Virus record (IMG/VR): IMGVR_UViG_3300048021_000332
Coordinates: 1 to 22,993 of that record
Source: a virus
Length of the DNA stretch: 22,993 nucleotides
Reading direction: 5' to 3' (one strand)
How positions within the stretch are numbered: position 1 is the first letter of the stretch; each line of letters opens with the position of its first letter. This document shows positions 7,212 through 15,017 of the stretch, piece by piece. Made by a program: the position numbers and the translations under genes. The notes beneath the pieces were generated by a model that was given only the letters and a program-made list of their open reading frames with translations, ran no database searches and was not told the DNA's origin.

Positions 7212-7591
7212 AAATAGGCCTTAGCCTAAGTCGATGTATTCGTGATATATTTACTGGTGCAGTTGAAGAAAATGATGTATTGGTAATTATTGCTCGTACA
7301 GATTTTGATCCGCACAATGATAATCATTGGAATAATATTTGGGAAGGTTATACACAGGGCGGATTAAGTAGAGCTGAATGGGCAGACTTTAGAGATGAAT
7401 ATGTTTCTTTTAGGCGCCTAGCACTAGAATTATACGATGATGGCAAAATACATCAGCCACGACATTATGGTGCTCACCCACCACGGTTGCCATATCATTG
7501 GTTAGATTGTGTTGTAAGACCACAAGAACACAATCCAGCACAGGCCAAAGCGTGGCAAAATTATTTAACTATTACGGATTTATCAAAATGA
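7208..7591 (+). CDS. Conserved phage protein, unknown function
   Basis: A 127-residue soluble protein beginning MKIGLSLSRCIRDIFTGAV, with VLVIIARTDFDP (25-36), then Trp- and His-rich segments (DNHWNNIWEGYT, PPRLPYHWLDCV). I recall close relatives in marine T4-like phages annotated only as hypothetical. No catalytic signature is recognised. It overlaps the exonuclease gene by ATGA with GGAG upstream, and overlaps the next gene by ATGA, so it belongs to the same translationally coupled early operon. Confidence 0.65.
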   Translation: MKIGLSLSRCIRDIFTGAVEENDVLVIIARTDFDPHNDNHWNNIWEGYTQGGLSRAEWADFRDEYVSFRRLALELYDDGKIHQPRHYGAHPPRLPYHWLDCVVRPQEHNPAQAKAWQNYLTITDLSK

Positions 7592-7800
7592 TAAAAGATG
7601 ATACAGATAATCCTTGGGCTGTTATGATATGCCTTGATGGTAAAGATGATTGGATTTTTGTAACCGAAGACACTGGCAAATGTGATTGGGAATTAAAGCC
7701 TGTATTGTTTAACGATATTAATGATGCATTATTGTTTGCTGACCAATACGTAATTAGTGGTAAAGAAGAGAATGTTCAAGTAGTAACATACGATAGATAG
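7588..7800 (+). CDS. Small conserved phage protein, unknown function
   Basis: A 70-residue acidic protein, MIKDDTDNPWAVMICLDG. The ATG at 7588 overlaps the preceding stop as ATGA and has no good Shine-Dalgarno, so coupling is likely. An upstream in-frame start at 7498 would overlap the preceding gene by more than 90 nt and is not favoured. The pattern DDWIFVTEDTG...PVLFNDINDALLFADQY suggests a small alpha/beta domain. No function is recognised. Confidence 0.6.
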   Translation: MIKDDTDNPWAVMICLDGKDDWIFVTEDTGKCDWELKPVLFNDINDALLFADQYVISGKEENVQVVTYDR

Positions 7801-7811
7801 AAAGAAGTAAT

Positions 7812-7994
7812 ATGACACCAGAACCTAAAGATATAGATGACGAAACAAAAAGATTAGTAAAAGAGTACCTTGACAAGGGCGGAAAGATAACACACTATAA
7901 AAGTGGGGAAAGGTCTGAAGAAATTGATTTCAAAGGCGGCTTTTATCAAAGACGTAAAAGAAAGAAAGAAGAAAAAGAGGGGAAAAATGGTTAG
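7812..7994 (+). CDS. Small basic protein, unknown function
   Basis: A 60-residue protein. The first half is mixed-charge (DIDDETKRLVKEYLDKGGKITHY); the second half is strongly basic (FYQRRKRKKEEKEGKNG). It might bind nucleic acid or be a short regulator, but that is only a reading of composition. A purine-rich GAAAGAAG precedes the ATG. Its last 8 nt overlap the next gene, whose ribosome site lies within this gene. Confidence 0.5.
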   Translation: MTPEPKDIDDETKRLVKEYLDKGGKITHYKSGERSEEIDFKGGFYQRRKRKKEEKEGKNG

Positions 7995-8151
7995 ATGGTA
8001 TGATTGGATAGCGGCAGTAGTATATGCATATCTTATTATGTATTTCTTCTTTACAATTCCTATCTTCGGTGCTATAATAGCATATATGATATACGAATAC
8101 TTATGGGGACACGTATACTGTCAATATAGATTACAACAGGAAAACAGATGA
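7987..8151 (+). CDS. Small membrane protein
   Basis: A 54-residue protein, MVRWYDWIAAVVYAY. One long or two short hydrophobic segments occupy residues 6-40 (AAVVYAYLIMYFFFTIPIFG, then AIIAYMIYEYLW). The ATG at 7987 is chosen for the very strong GAGGGG 6-10 nt upstream; an earlier start at 7903 would lie wholly inside the preceding gene. It overlaps the clamp-loader gene by ATGA. An inner-membrane location is likely; function unknown. Confidence 0.6.
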   Translation: MVRWYDWIAAVVYAYLIMYFFFTIPIFGAIIAYMIYEYLWGHVYCQYRLQQENR

Positions 8152-9065
8152 AAGAATTATGGGTAGAAAAGTATCGTCCAAAAACAGTAGATGGTTATGT
8201 ATTCCGTGACGAAGCACAGCGCAGTCAAGTAAAGACTTGGATTAAAGACAAAACTATTCCGCATTTGCTGTTTAGTGGTAACGCAGGTATTGGTAAAACA
8301 ACACTTGCTAAATTGTTGTTTAATGAACTAGAAGTTAATGACTTAGATGTACTTGAGATTAACGCAAGTCGTACAAACTCAGTAGATGATGTGCGTGATA
8401 AGATTGTTAACTTTGTACAGATGATTCCATTTGGTGACTTTAAAGTTGTGTTGCTAGATGAGGCTGATTACTTGAGTCCAAACGCACAAGCGGCATTGCG
8501 TGGTGTAATGGAGGAGTATCATACAACAGCACGTTTTATTCTAACGTGTAACTATCCTAACAGAGTTATTCCTGCGCTACATAGCAGATGTCAAGGCTTC
8601 CATATTGCTAAGATTGATCAAACAGAGTTTACAGCAAGAGTTGCAGAGATTCTTATTACAGAAGGTGTAACTCCGGACTTAGACGTACTAGATACGTATG
8701 TAAAGGGTACATACCCGGACTTGCGTAAGTGTATTAACACAGTGCAAATGAATAGCGTAGATGGCGTCTTAAACAAGCCCAATGAAGGTGATACAGGCGA
8801 AAGCGACTGGAAACTTGAAATGGTTGAACTGTTTAAGGCAGGCAAGATTCAAGCGGCACGTAAATTGTTGTGCGGTGCAATCCGTCCAGAAGAGATGGAA
8901 GAAGTGTATCGTTGGTTATATGACAATATTGAACTGTTTGGAGATGATGCACAACAGGACCAAGCAGTACTTGTTATTAAGCAAGGTCTAGTAGATCATA
9001 CATTAGTTGTAGATCCAGAGATTAACTTGGCAGCAGTACTAATCAAACTAGCGAGACTTCAATGA
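8148..9065 (+). CDS. 44: Sliding-clamp loader ATPase subunit (T4 gp44-like)
   Basis: A 305-residue AAA+ protein of the RFC/gp44 type. It has the N-terminal LWVEKYRPKTVDGYV signature, Walker A GNAGIGKT (44-51), Walker B LLDEAD (102-107), sensor 1 region LTCNYPNRVIPAL, and the SRC arginine-finger motif (146-148). T4 gp44 is 319 residues. With gp62 it loads the gp45 clamp onto DNA, which is also needed for late transcription in T4. The usual neighbour gp62 is not the next gene here. A small membrane protein precedes it (ATGA overlap) and a nucleosidase follows (ATGA overlap). Arginine codons are mostly CGT. Confidence 0.92.
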   Translation: MKELWVEKYRPKTVDGYVFRDEAQRSQVKTWIKDKTIPHLLFSGNAGIGKTTLAKLLFNELEVNDLDVLEINASRTNSVDDVRDKIVNFVQMIPFGDFKVVLLDEADYLSPNAQAALRGVMEEYHTTARFILTCNYPNRVIPALHSRCQGFHIAKIDQTEFTARVAEILITEGVTPDLDVLDTYVKGTYPDLRKCINTVQMNSVDGVLNKPNEGDTGESDWKLEMVELFKAGKIQAARKLLCGAIRPEEMEEVYRWLYDNIELFGDDAQQDQAVLVIKQGLVDHTLVVDPEINLAAVLIKLARLQ

Positions 9066-9646
9066 AGTGGGTAATAGTTGCATTAGAAAACGAACTACCT
9101 AGTGATTTTTTTCACAAACACAGACCTGATGTAGATTGGCAAATATCATATTGTGGCGTAGGTAAAGTTAATGCAACCATTTCTGCAATGAAATATGCAA
9201 AATTAGAAAATTGTACAAAAATTATTAATTACGGATCAGCAGGTATTGTTAGCAAAAAACAATTAATTGGAAAAGTAGTACAGCCCGATGTGCTTATTCA
9301 AAGAGATATGTTAGCACAACCTTTAGTTCCTAGGGGAACTACTCCTTACGAAAATAATATGACAGCTGGTCCTATTATGCTTAATACTAATTCAAATATT
9401 ACTTTAGGCACAGGCGATAGCTTTGTTATGGAGGAAGATCCGTGGTTTGAATATGCTAGTATAGATCTAGTTGATATGGAAGCATATGCTATTGCGAAAG
9501 CATCACGATCGTTAAATATACCATTTGAATGCTATAAGTACGTTAGTGATTTCGCTGACAAGGATGCCGCAGAAACGTGGCAAGAAAATGCAAATAAAGG
9601 AGCAACAACATTTATGGAGATAATCAATGACCTACCTAGTAACTGA
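9062..9646 (+). CDS. MTA/SAH nucleosidase-like (PNP/UDP phosphorylase family) enzyme
   Basis: A 194-residue protein with the family landmarks. ALENEL at 7-12 corresponds to the MTAN AMEEEV segment, so E11 is the likely equivalent of catalytic E12. GVGKVNA is at 32-38 and INYGSAG at 55-61. VDMEAYAIA (137-145) has the M139-E140 ribose-binding pair, and SDFAD (162-166) contains the general-acid aspartate. MTAN cleaves 5'-methylthioadenosine, S-adenosylhomocysteine and 5'-deoxyadenosine. It is shorter than bacterial MTAN (about 230). It overlaps the clamp-loader stop by ATGA, and its own last 20 nt overlap the ferredoxin gene. A different nucleoside substrate is possible. Confidence 0.75.
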   Translation: MKWVIVALENELPSDFFHKHRPDVDWQISYCGVGKVNATISAMKYAKLENCTKIINYGSAGIVSKKQLIGKVVQPDVLIQRDMLAQPLVPRGTTPYENNMTAGPIMLNTNSNITLGTGDSFVMEEDPWFEYASIDLVDMEAYAIAKASRSLNIPFECYKYVSDFADKDAAETWQENANKGATTFMEIINDLPSN

Positions 9647-9974
9647 TAATTGTGTAATGTGCAAGCATACTACTTGCGTAGATGTTTGTCCCGTTGATTG
9701 TTTTTATGAAGGTGAAAATTTCTTAGCTATTAATCCAGATGAATGTATTGATTGCGGAGTATGCGAGCCTGAATGTCCAGTAGATGCTATTGTTCCTGAT
9801 GATGCATTAAAGGGCGACGAAAGAGACTTCTGGTTAAAAATTAATCAAGAAGCATCAAATCAGTGGCCGGTAATTACAGAAAGTATTTCACCTCTGCCGG
9901 ATCACGAAAAATACGACGGTGAACCAAACAAATACCAAAAATATGGTATTATACCAGCCATTAACATAGATTAA
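9627..9974 (+). CDS. fdxA: 7Fe ferredoxin (FdxA type, [3Fe-4S][4Fe-4S])
   Basis: A 115-residue ferredoxin closely resembling Azotobacter FdI and alphaproteobacterial FdxA. All seven cluster cysteines can be placed: C9, C17 and C50 for [3Fe-4S]; C21, C40, C43 and C46 for [4Fe-4S]. The landmarks [10 protein letters not shown] and DECIDCG and the family C-terminal extension ([13 protein letters not shown]) are present. It is a low-potential electron carrier, probably cytosolic. GGAG lies upstream, inside the nucleosidase gene, which it overlaps by 20 nt, so the two are translationally linked. Probably an auxiliary metabolic gene taken from a host; its redox partner is not evident in the window. 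Confidence 0.92.
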   Translation: MTYLVTDNCVMCKHTTCVDVCPVDCFYEGENFLAINPDECIDCGVCEPECPVDAIVPDDALKGDERDFWLKINQEASNQWPVITESISPLPDHEKYDGEPNKYQKYGIIPAINID

Positions 9975-9987
9975 GGAAAATGAATTA

Positions 9988-10656
9988 ATGCAAGTTAAAT
10001 TAGTAAGTTACACACAGCCTACAGCCCAATGGAAAGAAGAAGGACTAGAAAACGTACAAGATCTAATTGCATTTTGTGCAAAGGTATCTAATCCAACAGC
10101 ACAAATTAATAAAGAAACAAGTGAAAAACTAATCAAGTATCTCATCAAGCATCAGCATTGGTCACCACTTGAAATGGCAAACGCTACTATGGAGATTGAA
10201 ACTACAAGAGACATTGCACATCAAATTGTACGTCATCGTAGTTTTGCTTTCCAAGAGTTTAGTCAACGTTATGCTGATCCTGCAGAGATGGGTAATCAGT
10301 TTGTAACACGTGAAGCACGTTTACAAGATACAAAGAACAGACAAAATAGTATCGAAATTGACAGTGAAGAAGATATTCATTATGCCTGGGCTAGTAAGCA
10401 ACAGGAAGTAATTGACAAAGCTCGTGAAGTATACGACTGGGCAATTAACGCTGGCATTGCAAAAGAGCAAGCTCGTGCAGTACTTCCTGAAGGAAACACT
10501 AAAACACGATTGTATATGAATGGTACATTGCGTAGTTGGATGCACTATATTGAGTTGCGTAGTGCAAATGGTACGCAAAAAGAACATATGGATATTGCTG
10601 TTGAATGTGCAAAAGCCATTGCTGAAATTTTTCCTTTGGCGGATAACCTAACTTAA
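9988..10656 (+). CDS. thyX: Flavin-dependent thymidylate synthase ThyX
   Basis: A 222-residue protein with the ThyX signature RHRSFAFQEFSQRY at 82-95 (RHRxxSxxxxSxRY type, with F in the first Ser position). HWSPLEMA near 57-64 lies upstream, and LRSWMHYIELR near 185-195 provides the dUMP-binding region. It converts dUMP to dTMP using FAD, NADPH and methylene-THF, supplying thymidine for an AT-rich phage genome. The length matches bacterial ThyX. The most likely start is ATG 9988 with AAGGA about 10 nt upstream. It lies between the ferredoxin and 2OG-oxygenase genes. Confidence 0.93.
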   Translation: MQVKLVSYTQPTAQWKEEGLENVQDLIAFCAKVSNPTAQINKETSEKLIKYLIKHQHWSPLEMANATMEIETTRDIAHQIVRHRSFAFQEFSQRYADPAEMGNQFVTREARLQDTKNRQNSIEIDSEEDIHYAWASKQQEVIDKAREVYDWAINAGIAKEQARAVLPEGNTKTRLYMNGTLRSWMHYIELRSANGTQKEHMDIAVECAKAIAEIFPLADNLT

Positions 10657-10675
10657 AAACAGAGAGGAAAATAAT

Positions 10676-11734
10676 ATGAAAGTTTCTAAAATTCCAGGCC
10701 TAGGAAGGTTTGGCATTTTCATCGACGACTTAGATATTAACAATCTATCAGATGAAGAATGGAAAGAAGTTGGTAAATTACATTTAGATTCGCTTGTAAC
10801 TATTATTCGTAATGTAAATTTAACTTCAAATCAATATGAAGCAAAAATGAGAGAATGGGGCACACCCAAATCTAGTGCAGTATTAAAAGTTTTAGCAAAA
10901 TATGGTATTTCAAATATGCGAGAAGCTCCTCGGATTTTAGATAGAGATGAGCTTAATGGTAAAAAAATTGACCCAGAGGATCAGATGTTTTTTACTAACT
11001 TGCTTAATATTTTAGGACACGATGTAACAGGCAATATCGATTCAGCTATTGTTAAAGTAACTGGCAAGCGAAAAGAAGACGGCTCACCTTTAGGAATGTT
11101 TGCAGAAGGAGAACTTCTATGGCATTCTAATGAATCAGGAGACTTGGCATTTTCTCCTGGCGTAAGTTTGCTAGGCGTTGAAGGAGTAGTAGGAAGTGCA
11201 ACAGGATTTGTAACTACTCCAGATTGGTACGAAAGCCAAACTGAATCATTTAGAAGCGAACTAGATGAAATGATTATTCAGCATCGTTTTACACCTGGTA
11301 GAATTAATCCAGGATTAAGAGAAGAACAAGACGGTATTATGAATAGAAATATGTGTCCTGAACCTAATGAACTTCCGTTAGTTTGTCAAAGCCCTAGTGG
11401 TATTAAAGGTTTACATTATAGTATTAATACTATTGAAGGCATTGTTGGAATGTCAAATGATGAAGCTCAAAAGGTATTTGATTATATTAACAAAACTTTG
11501 TTTGTAGATGAATACATTTACGATCATTGGTATGAGCAAGACAACGATTTGTGTTTATTTGATAATTCAGTAACACTACACAACCGAACAGGTGGTATTA
11601 CTAATAGAATGTGCTACAGATTGCAATACATTTATGATCAATTGATTGATCCTAATTGGTGTCCTTGGTTAAATGAACCATATATCACTCAGCACACACA
11701 AGAACTAGAAGTTCTTCGAAGTATTGTAAAGTAA
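10676..11734 (+). CDS. TauD/TfdA-like 2-oxoglutarate-Fe(II) dioxygenase
   Basis: A 352-residue protein. LLWHSNESGDLAFSPG (147-162) is the proximal iron-ligand region of TauD-like enzymes (WHTDxTF), with H150. The C-terminal LFDNSVTLHNRTGG motif supplies distal H302, followed by R311 and R315, four apart like TauD R266 and R270 that bind 2-oxoglutarate. Position 152 is Asn where the family has the iron-ligand Asp. The family oxidises small metabolites such as taurine or betaine-like compounds, and sometimes modifies macromolecules; substrate unknown. The start has AGAGG upstream. It is 19 nt after thyX and coupled by TAATG to a small downstream gene. Confidence 0.8.
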   Translation: MKVSKIPGLGRFGIFIDDLDINNLSDEEWKEVGKLHLDSLVTIIRNVNLTSNQYEAKMREWGTPKSSAVLKVLAKYGISNMREAPRILDRDELNGKKIDPEDQMFFTNLLNILGHDVTGNIDSAIVKVTGKRKEDGSPLGMFAEGELLWHSNESGDLAFSPGVSLLGVEGVVGSATGFVTTPDWYESQTESFRSELDEMIIQHRFTPGRINPGLREEQDGIMNRNMCPEPNELPLVCQSPSGIKGLHYSINTIEGIVGMSNDEAQKVFDYINKTLFVDEYIYDHWYEQDNDLCLFDNSVTLHNRTGGITNRMCYRLQYIYDQLIDPNWCPWLNEPYITQHTQELEVLRSIVK

Positions 11735-11955
11735 TGTTAGGAGCCAATTGGCAAAAGGATCCGCAGCATTCTTATGAAAAGAAATTTGCTTGGTGGCCAA
11801 AACGTAGTAATAGTAGGAAATTAATATGGTTAAAGGATTACTATATTCGGTTTACCTATTATGATCATAACGGTAAGCCTCCTTTAAAAGGTCCGCATTG
11901 GGCATACGTGTATACTAAACACGAATTTTTATTAGCACAGTTGAAAGGGGCATAG
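11734..11955 (+). CDS. Small protein, unknown function
   Basis: A 73-residue, aromatic- and Lys-rich basic protein (WQKDPQHSYEKKFAWWPKR, then LIWLKDYYIRFTYYDHNGKPP). It starts by TAATG overlap with the oxygenase gene and has no Shine-Dalgarno of its own. Its stop codon lies inside the loop of the terminator hairpin that closes the operon. No family is recognised. It may be an oxygenase-linked accessory protein, but only position supports that. Confidence 0.55.
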   Translation: MLGANWQKDPQHSYEKKFAWWPKRSNSRKLIWLKDYYIRFTYYDHNGKPPLKGPHWAYVYTKHEFLLAQLKGA

Positions 11956-11970
11956 AGCCCCTTTCATTTA
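11942..11970 (+). terminator. Intrinsic terminator hairpin
   Basis: TGAAAGGGGC (11942-11951) pairs perfectly over 10 bp with GCCCCTTTCA (11957-11966) around a 5-nt loop ATAGA, followed by TTTATTTAG. It closes the + strand operon and stands between it and the converging phoH gene. On the minus strand the trailing sequence is not T-rich, so termination of phoH there is less certain. Confidence 0.85.
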
Positions 11971-11977
11971 TTTAGAC

Positions 11978-12697
11978 TTATTCGTCACCATAAATTTGTA
12001 AAATTTCTTTAACCGCATCGTGGCGTTCAATATCTCCCTGTTCAAACTGGACTATGTCCAAATGTGCTGTTTGTTTAGACTGTAAGAGTTTTGTAAACTC
12101 AATCAATCCGTTGTCTTTTAGCCTATCAGCTTGAGCTAAGTCGCCTGTAACAGCCATTCTTGAGCCTTCGCCTAATCGTGTTAATAACATTTTCATTTGG
12201 TTTGGGGTTGCGTTTTGCATTTCGTCTGCTAGAATAAAACTATTCTTAAACGTTCTACCACGCATATATGCTAATGGAGCAATTTCAATAATGCCTTCTT
12301 CTATCATACCTTCGATTTGCTTTGCATCAAAATATTCACGTAACACATCAAATATAGGTCTAGTCCACGGTGCCATCTTCTGTTCTAATGTACCTGGCAA
12401 GAATCCTAAATCTTCATCAACCGACACAGCCGGTCTTGTTACGATAATCTTATCAACTTTACCTTCCTTAAATAATTTCACAGCCGTCTGTACAGCTAGT
12501 AAGGTTTTACCCGTTCCTGCTGGTCCAATTCCAAACACCACAGACGTTGATGGATCTAGTAGTTTGACTACATATGATTCTTGATGTCTGTTCCTTGGAA
12601 TAATTGTTACTGATTGCTGTTTTTGAGGTGGTTTAAAATCAACCACGTTAGTGTAGTGTTTTTGAGTCTGCTTTGCAGATTTGCGCTTTGCACCCAT
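11978..12697 (-). CDS. phoH: PhoH-like ATPase
   Basis: A 239-residue PhoH-domain P-loop ATPase: Walker A GPAGTGKT (58-65), VTRPAVSVDEDLGFLPG (86-102, a PhoH signature), Walker B ILADEMQN (155-162) and TGDLAQAD (184-191). A basic N-terminal tail of about 20 residues precedes the domain. phoH is widespread in marine phages; it is often linked to phosphate stress or RNA metabolism, but its biochemical role is unsettled. It is the only minus-strand gene here, convergent with the metabolic operon and divergent from the late operon. AAGGAGG, a very strong ribosome site, lies just upstream of the ATG. Confidence 0.93.
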   Translation of the reverse strand: MGAKRKSAKQTQKHYTNVVDFKPPQKQQSVTIIPRNRHQESYVVKLLDPSTSVVFGIGPAGTGKTLLAVQTAVKLFKEGKVDKIIVTRPAVSVDEDLGFLPGTLEQKMAPWTRPIFDVLREYFDAKQIEGMIEEGIIEIAPLAYMRGRTFKNSFILADEMQNATPNQMKMLLTRLGEGSRMAVTGDLAQADRLKDNGLIEFTKLLQSKQTAHLDIVQFEQGDIERHDAVKEILQIYGDE

Positions 12698-12779
12698 TAA
12701 TTGTCCTCCTTGATGGATTGAAATGGAAGTAAGTGACTCATTTGCCTAGTAAGGCCAACAAGCCCCTACACAACTATTT

Positions 12780-12808
12780 AGTATCTGAAACAATCTAAAA
12801 AGTGTTAA
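12780..12808 (-). promoter_or_regulatory. Candidate phoH promoter
   Basis: On the minus strand TTAACA (12808-12803) and GATACT (12785-12780) are separated by 17 nt, a 5/6 and 4/6 match to sigma70 elements, about 80 nt upstream of phoH. CTAAATA (12781-12775), resembling a late motif, overlaps its -10. Either or neither could be used. The region 12698-12863 contains no gene. Confidence 0.4.
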
Positions 12809-12823
12809 GTTATCTCTCACATA

Positions 12824-12833
12824 CGATAAATAA
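12824..12833 (+). promoter_or_regulatory. Late-promoter-like CGATAAATAA
   Basis: CGATAAATAA shares nine bases with the sites at 707 and 1455. It lies 30 nt before the ATG at 12864, with AGGA between, in the divergent intergenic region opposite phoH. Confidence 0.6.
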
Positions 12834-12863
12834 CAGTGTACAAGAAAGTATAGGACCCATTTT

Positions 12864-13415
12864 ATGCAAGACGTAACAGATATTATTAAAAACGTTGAAC
12901 GTGTATACGATTCAAATTCATCATTCCAAGTATTAAAAGACTTTGAAAGAGTTTTAGACGAACTCGATTTGTATGTATATGAAAACTGGATGGACGGTGA
13001 ACTAGCATCCGGACCAGACATTTCAAGACATTGGGTTACTTGTCGTTTCTTTTGGCCGCAAGATAAAATGCCAGATCCAATGGGAGGCAAGCGTTTATTA
13101 GATTATGACTGCAAGGTAGGATATTTAAAATCAGGAATGATTAAGCCTCGTAAAATTCGTACTCCTGATGATGTGCGTCCTGGAACTAGAAAAGGCAAAC
13201 TAGATAAAGAGCCTATTTGGATTGTTGAAATTAAAATGCCAAAGAAACTAATTGCTGATATTTGGACAGGCTATCAAGAGAAATATGATTTTGATGCAGA
13301 GGCACAAGCTGAAAATCCTGAACAACCAGCAGACGAAGCAGCAACAGCAGATCCAACAGCGGTAGAGCCGGCAGCAGATGCAGCGGCAGCACCGGACACA
13401 GGAGCAGTAATATAA
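12864..13415 (+). CDS. Probable virion structural protein with Ala/Pro-rich tail
   Basis: A 183-residue protein. The folded part (1-140) contains WMDGELASGPDISRHWVTC and the distinctive KMPDPMGGKRLLDYDCKVGY, which I recall from conserved structural-class proteins of T4-like marine phages. Residues 143-183 are a low-complexity Ala/Pro/Glu/Asp tail, probably disordered. It sits first in a late operon behind CGATAAATAA, with AGGA 8 nt from the ATG, and overlaps the next gene by TAATG-type spacing. No enzymatic motif. The structural assignment is inference from memory and context. Confidence 0.6.
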   Translation: MQDVTDIIKNVERVYDSNSSFQVLKDFERVLDELDLYVYENWMDGELASGPDISRHWVTCRFFWPQDKMPDPMGGKRLLDYDCKVGYLKSGMIKPRKIRTPDDVRPGTRKGKLDKEPIWIVEIKMPKKLIADIWTGYQEKYDFDAEAQAENPEQPADEAATADPTAVEPAADAAAAPDTGAVI

Positions 13416-14131
13416 TGGGACTAGTAGCAAACGATTTATTTGGTACAATTGATAAAATTTTTGAAATTGATTCATATGCAAGTAAAATGGGCGATGACAA
13501 AAATATTGTTACTCTTAGTTTTAGTTTAACAGGTAAAGAAGCAGCAAAAGATTTATCAAACTTTTTAGAAAAAGGTTACAGTTTTATCTTAGACAGTGAT
13601 GTTACCGAAGGCGAGCAATCAGATGGTATGTATCGTGTATTTGTAGAAATGGAACGTGACAGCGAAGTTAGTGACAATATTTTTGAAATACTAGACGGCG
13701 TGAAAAAACTATCAGGCAAAGACGATTTTAAATTCCGCTACTATAAAGGATTTCGTTCACACGAAGCTACACAAGATAAGATATCAGAAATGGTTCCAAC
13801 TGATCCAGAAAAGTATGGAATCACAATGCAAGAAAATACACTAAACAATTATAAAACATTTTTTAGTAATAGTTATGTAGATAGTATTGAAATGCAAGAA
13901 AATAAAATTACAATAAAGAAAAAGTTTGCAGACACCTTAATGTTTGAATTCGTTGATTTTGGTAACACATTAAACACCATTAAGCAAATTAACGAATCGT
14001 TTGATATTATGGACAGTTATCCTGAAATACTCTTTCTTACCAAGTACTTAGGTGACTACAACATAAGTAAGTATGGAGAGAAACTTGTTTTTGAAAACGA
14101 AGATAAGGCTCTCGTTTTAAAAAGGATCTAA
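13415..14131 (+). CDS. Conserved phage protein, possibly structural
   Basis: A 238-residue acidic soluble protein. The first half reads as an alpha/beta domain (NIVTLSFSLTGKEAAKDLSNFLEKG, then SDGMYRVFVEMERDSEV). The second half carries PEKYGITMQENTLNNYKTFF and FEFVDFGNTLNTIKQINESFD. There are no transmembrane segments or catalytic motifs. It overlaps the upstream gene's stop by one base, with AGGAG upstream, so the two are probably partners in the same structure. As far as I recall, relatives in marine T4-like phages are unnamed. Confidence 0.55.
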   Translation: MGLVANDLFGTIDKIFEIDSYASKMGDDKNIVTLSFSLTGKEAAKDLSNFLEKGYSFILDSDVTEGEQSDGMYRVFVEMERDSEVSDNIFEILDGVKKLSGKDDFKFRYYKGFRSHEATQDKISEMVPTDPEKYGITMQENTLNNYKTFFSNSYVDSIEMQENKITIKKKFADTLMFEFVDFGNTLNTIKQINESFDIMDSYPEILFLTKYLGDYNISKYGEKLVFENEDKALVLKRI

Positions 14132-14134
14132 ATT

Positions 14135-15016
14135 ATGAGTTTTGAATTTGACTTTACTAGCGATCATCTAGCGAAAATCATTCCAGGCAACAAAAGTGTT
14201 GACGCTTGGTATGATGCACTAGCTGAAATTATGCCTAAATACGGCATTACTACAGAACGTAGAGTTGCACACTTTCTAAGTCAGTGCGCTCACGAAAGTA
14301 ATAACTTCCGAAGTCTAGAAGAAAACCTAAACTATTCAGCAAAAGCACTTCGTGCTGTTTTTGGCCGTTACTTTGGCGCATCGCCTAAACGTGATGCAGA
14401 CGAATATCATAGACAGCCTGAAATGATTGCAAACTATGTATATATGGACGAGTACCGTAAATACAAAATGGGCAACGTAAACGAAGGCGACGGATGGTTG
14501 TTTCGAGGACGTGGACTAAAACAATTAACAGGACGTGAAAACTATACACGTTTTGGTTCAAGTGTAGATATGAGCGCAGAAGAAGCAGCATCATATGTTG
14601 CAACTGAAAAAGGTGCTGTAGAATCAGCTTGCTGGTTCTGGGACACAAATAACTTAAATGACATTGCAGATGGTGATGACGTAAAACGTATGACTAAGAA
14701 AATCAACGGCGGAAGCATTGGTTTAGACGATCGTAAAAAGCGTTACATTAATGCAATGGAAGTACTAGGAATGAGTGCAGAAGATGTTGCCGGAGACGAT
14801 GATGACATTGAAGATATCTTAGATGATATTGGTGTACTACGCAAAGGTGCAAAAGGCGAAGGTGTTAAAATTATGCAAGTAGCATTAGGCATTGGCGCAG
14901 ATGGCGACTTTGGTCCAGGTACAGAACGAGCACTAAAAGAATGGCAAGCAGCAAATGGTCTAACAGCAGATGGAATTGCAGGACCAGCTACATTAGGAGT
15001 GCTCCTAGGAGACTAA
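14135..15016 (+). CDS. Endolysin: GH19 chitinase-like domain plus peptidoglycan-binding domain
   Basis: A 293-residue lysin. The GH19 catalytic domain (about 1-205) has AHFLSQCAHESNNF with catalytic E54, a second acidic candidate at E62/E63 in SLEENLNYSA, substrate-cleft FRGRGLKQLTGRENY (123-137) and INGGSIGLDDRKKRY (190-204). An acidic linker (DDDDIEDILDD) leads to a PG_binding_1 domain (about 233-293) with VKIMQVALGIGADGDFGPGT and ADGIAGPATLG. It hydrolyses cell-wall glycan at lysis. There is no signal peptide, so a holin is needed. AAGGA precedes the ATG. It is first of the lysis cassette. Confidence 0.9.
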   Translation: MSFEFDFTSDHLAKIIPGNKSVDAWYDALAEIMPKYGITTERRVAHFLSQCAHESNNFRSLEENLNYSAKALRAVFGRYFGASPKRDADEYHRQPEMIANYVYMDEYRKYKMGNVNEGDGWLFRGRGLKQLTGRENYTRFGSSVDMSAEEAASYVATEKGAVESACWFWDTNNLNDIADGDDVKRMTKKINGGSIGLDDRKKRYINAMEVLGMSAEDVAGDDDDIEDILDDIGVLRKGAKGEGVKIMQVALGIGADGDFGPGTERALKEWQAANGLTADGIAGPATLGVLLGD

Positions 15017-15017
15017 T

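Noticed and set aside
7217-7230. Short palindrome TAGGC/GCCTA
   Set aside because: Only 5 bp, at the start of a coding region, with no matching copy noticed elsewhere.
13231-13500. Minus-strand Leu/Cys-rich open frames
   Set aside because: They mirror the Ala/Pro-rich tail of the + strand gene and cross its boundary; no ribosome site was seen.
14147-14155. TTGACTTTA as another promoter -35
   Set aside because: It lies within the endolysin gene and no -10 at 17 nt was found.
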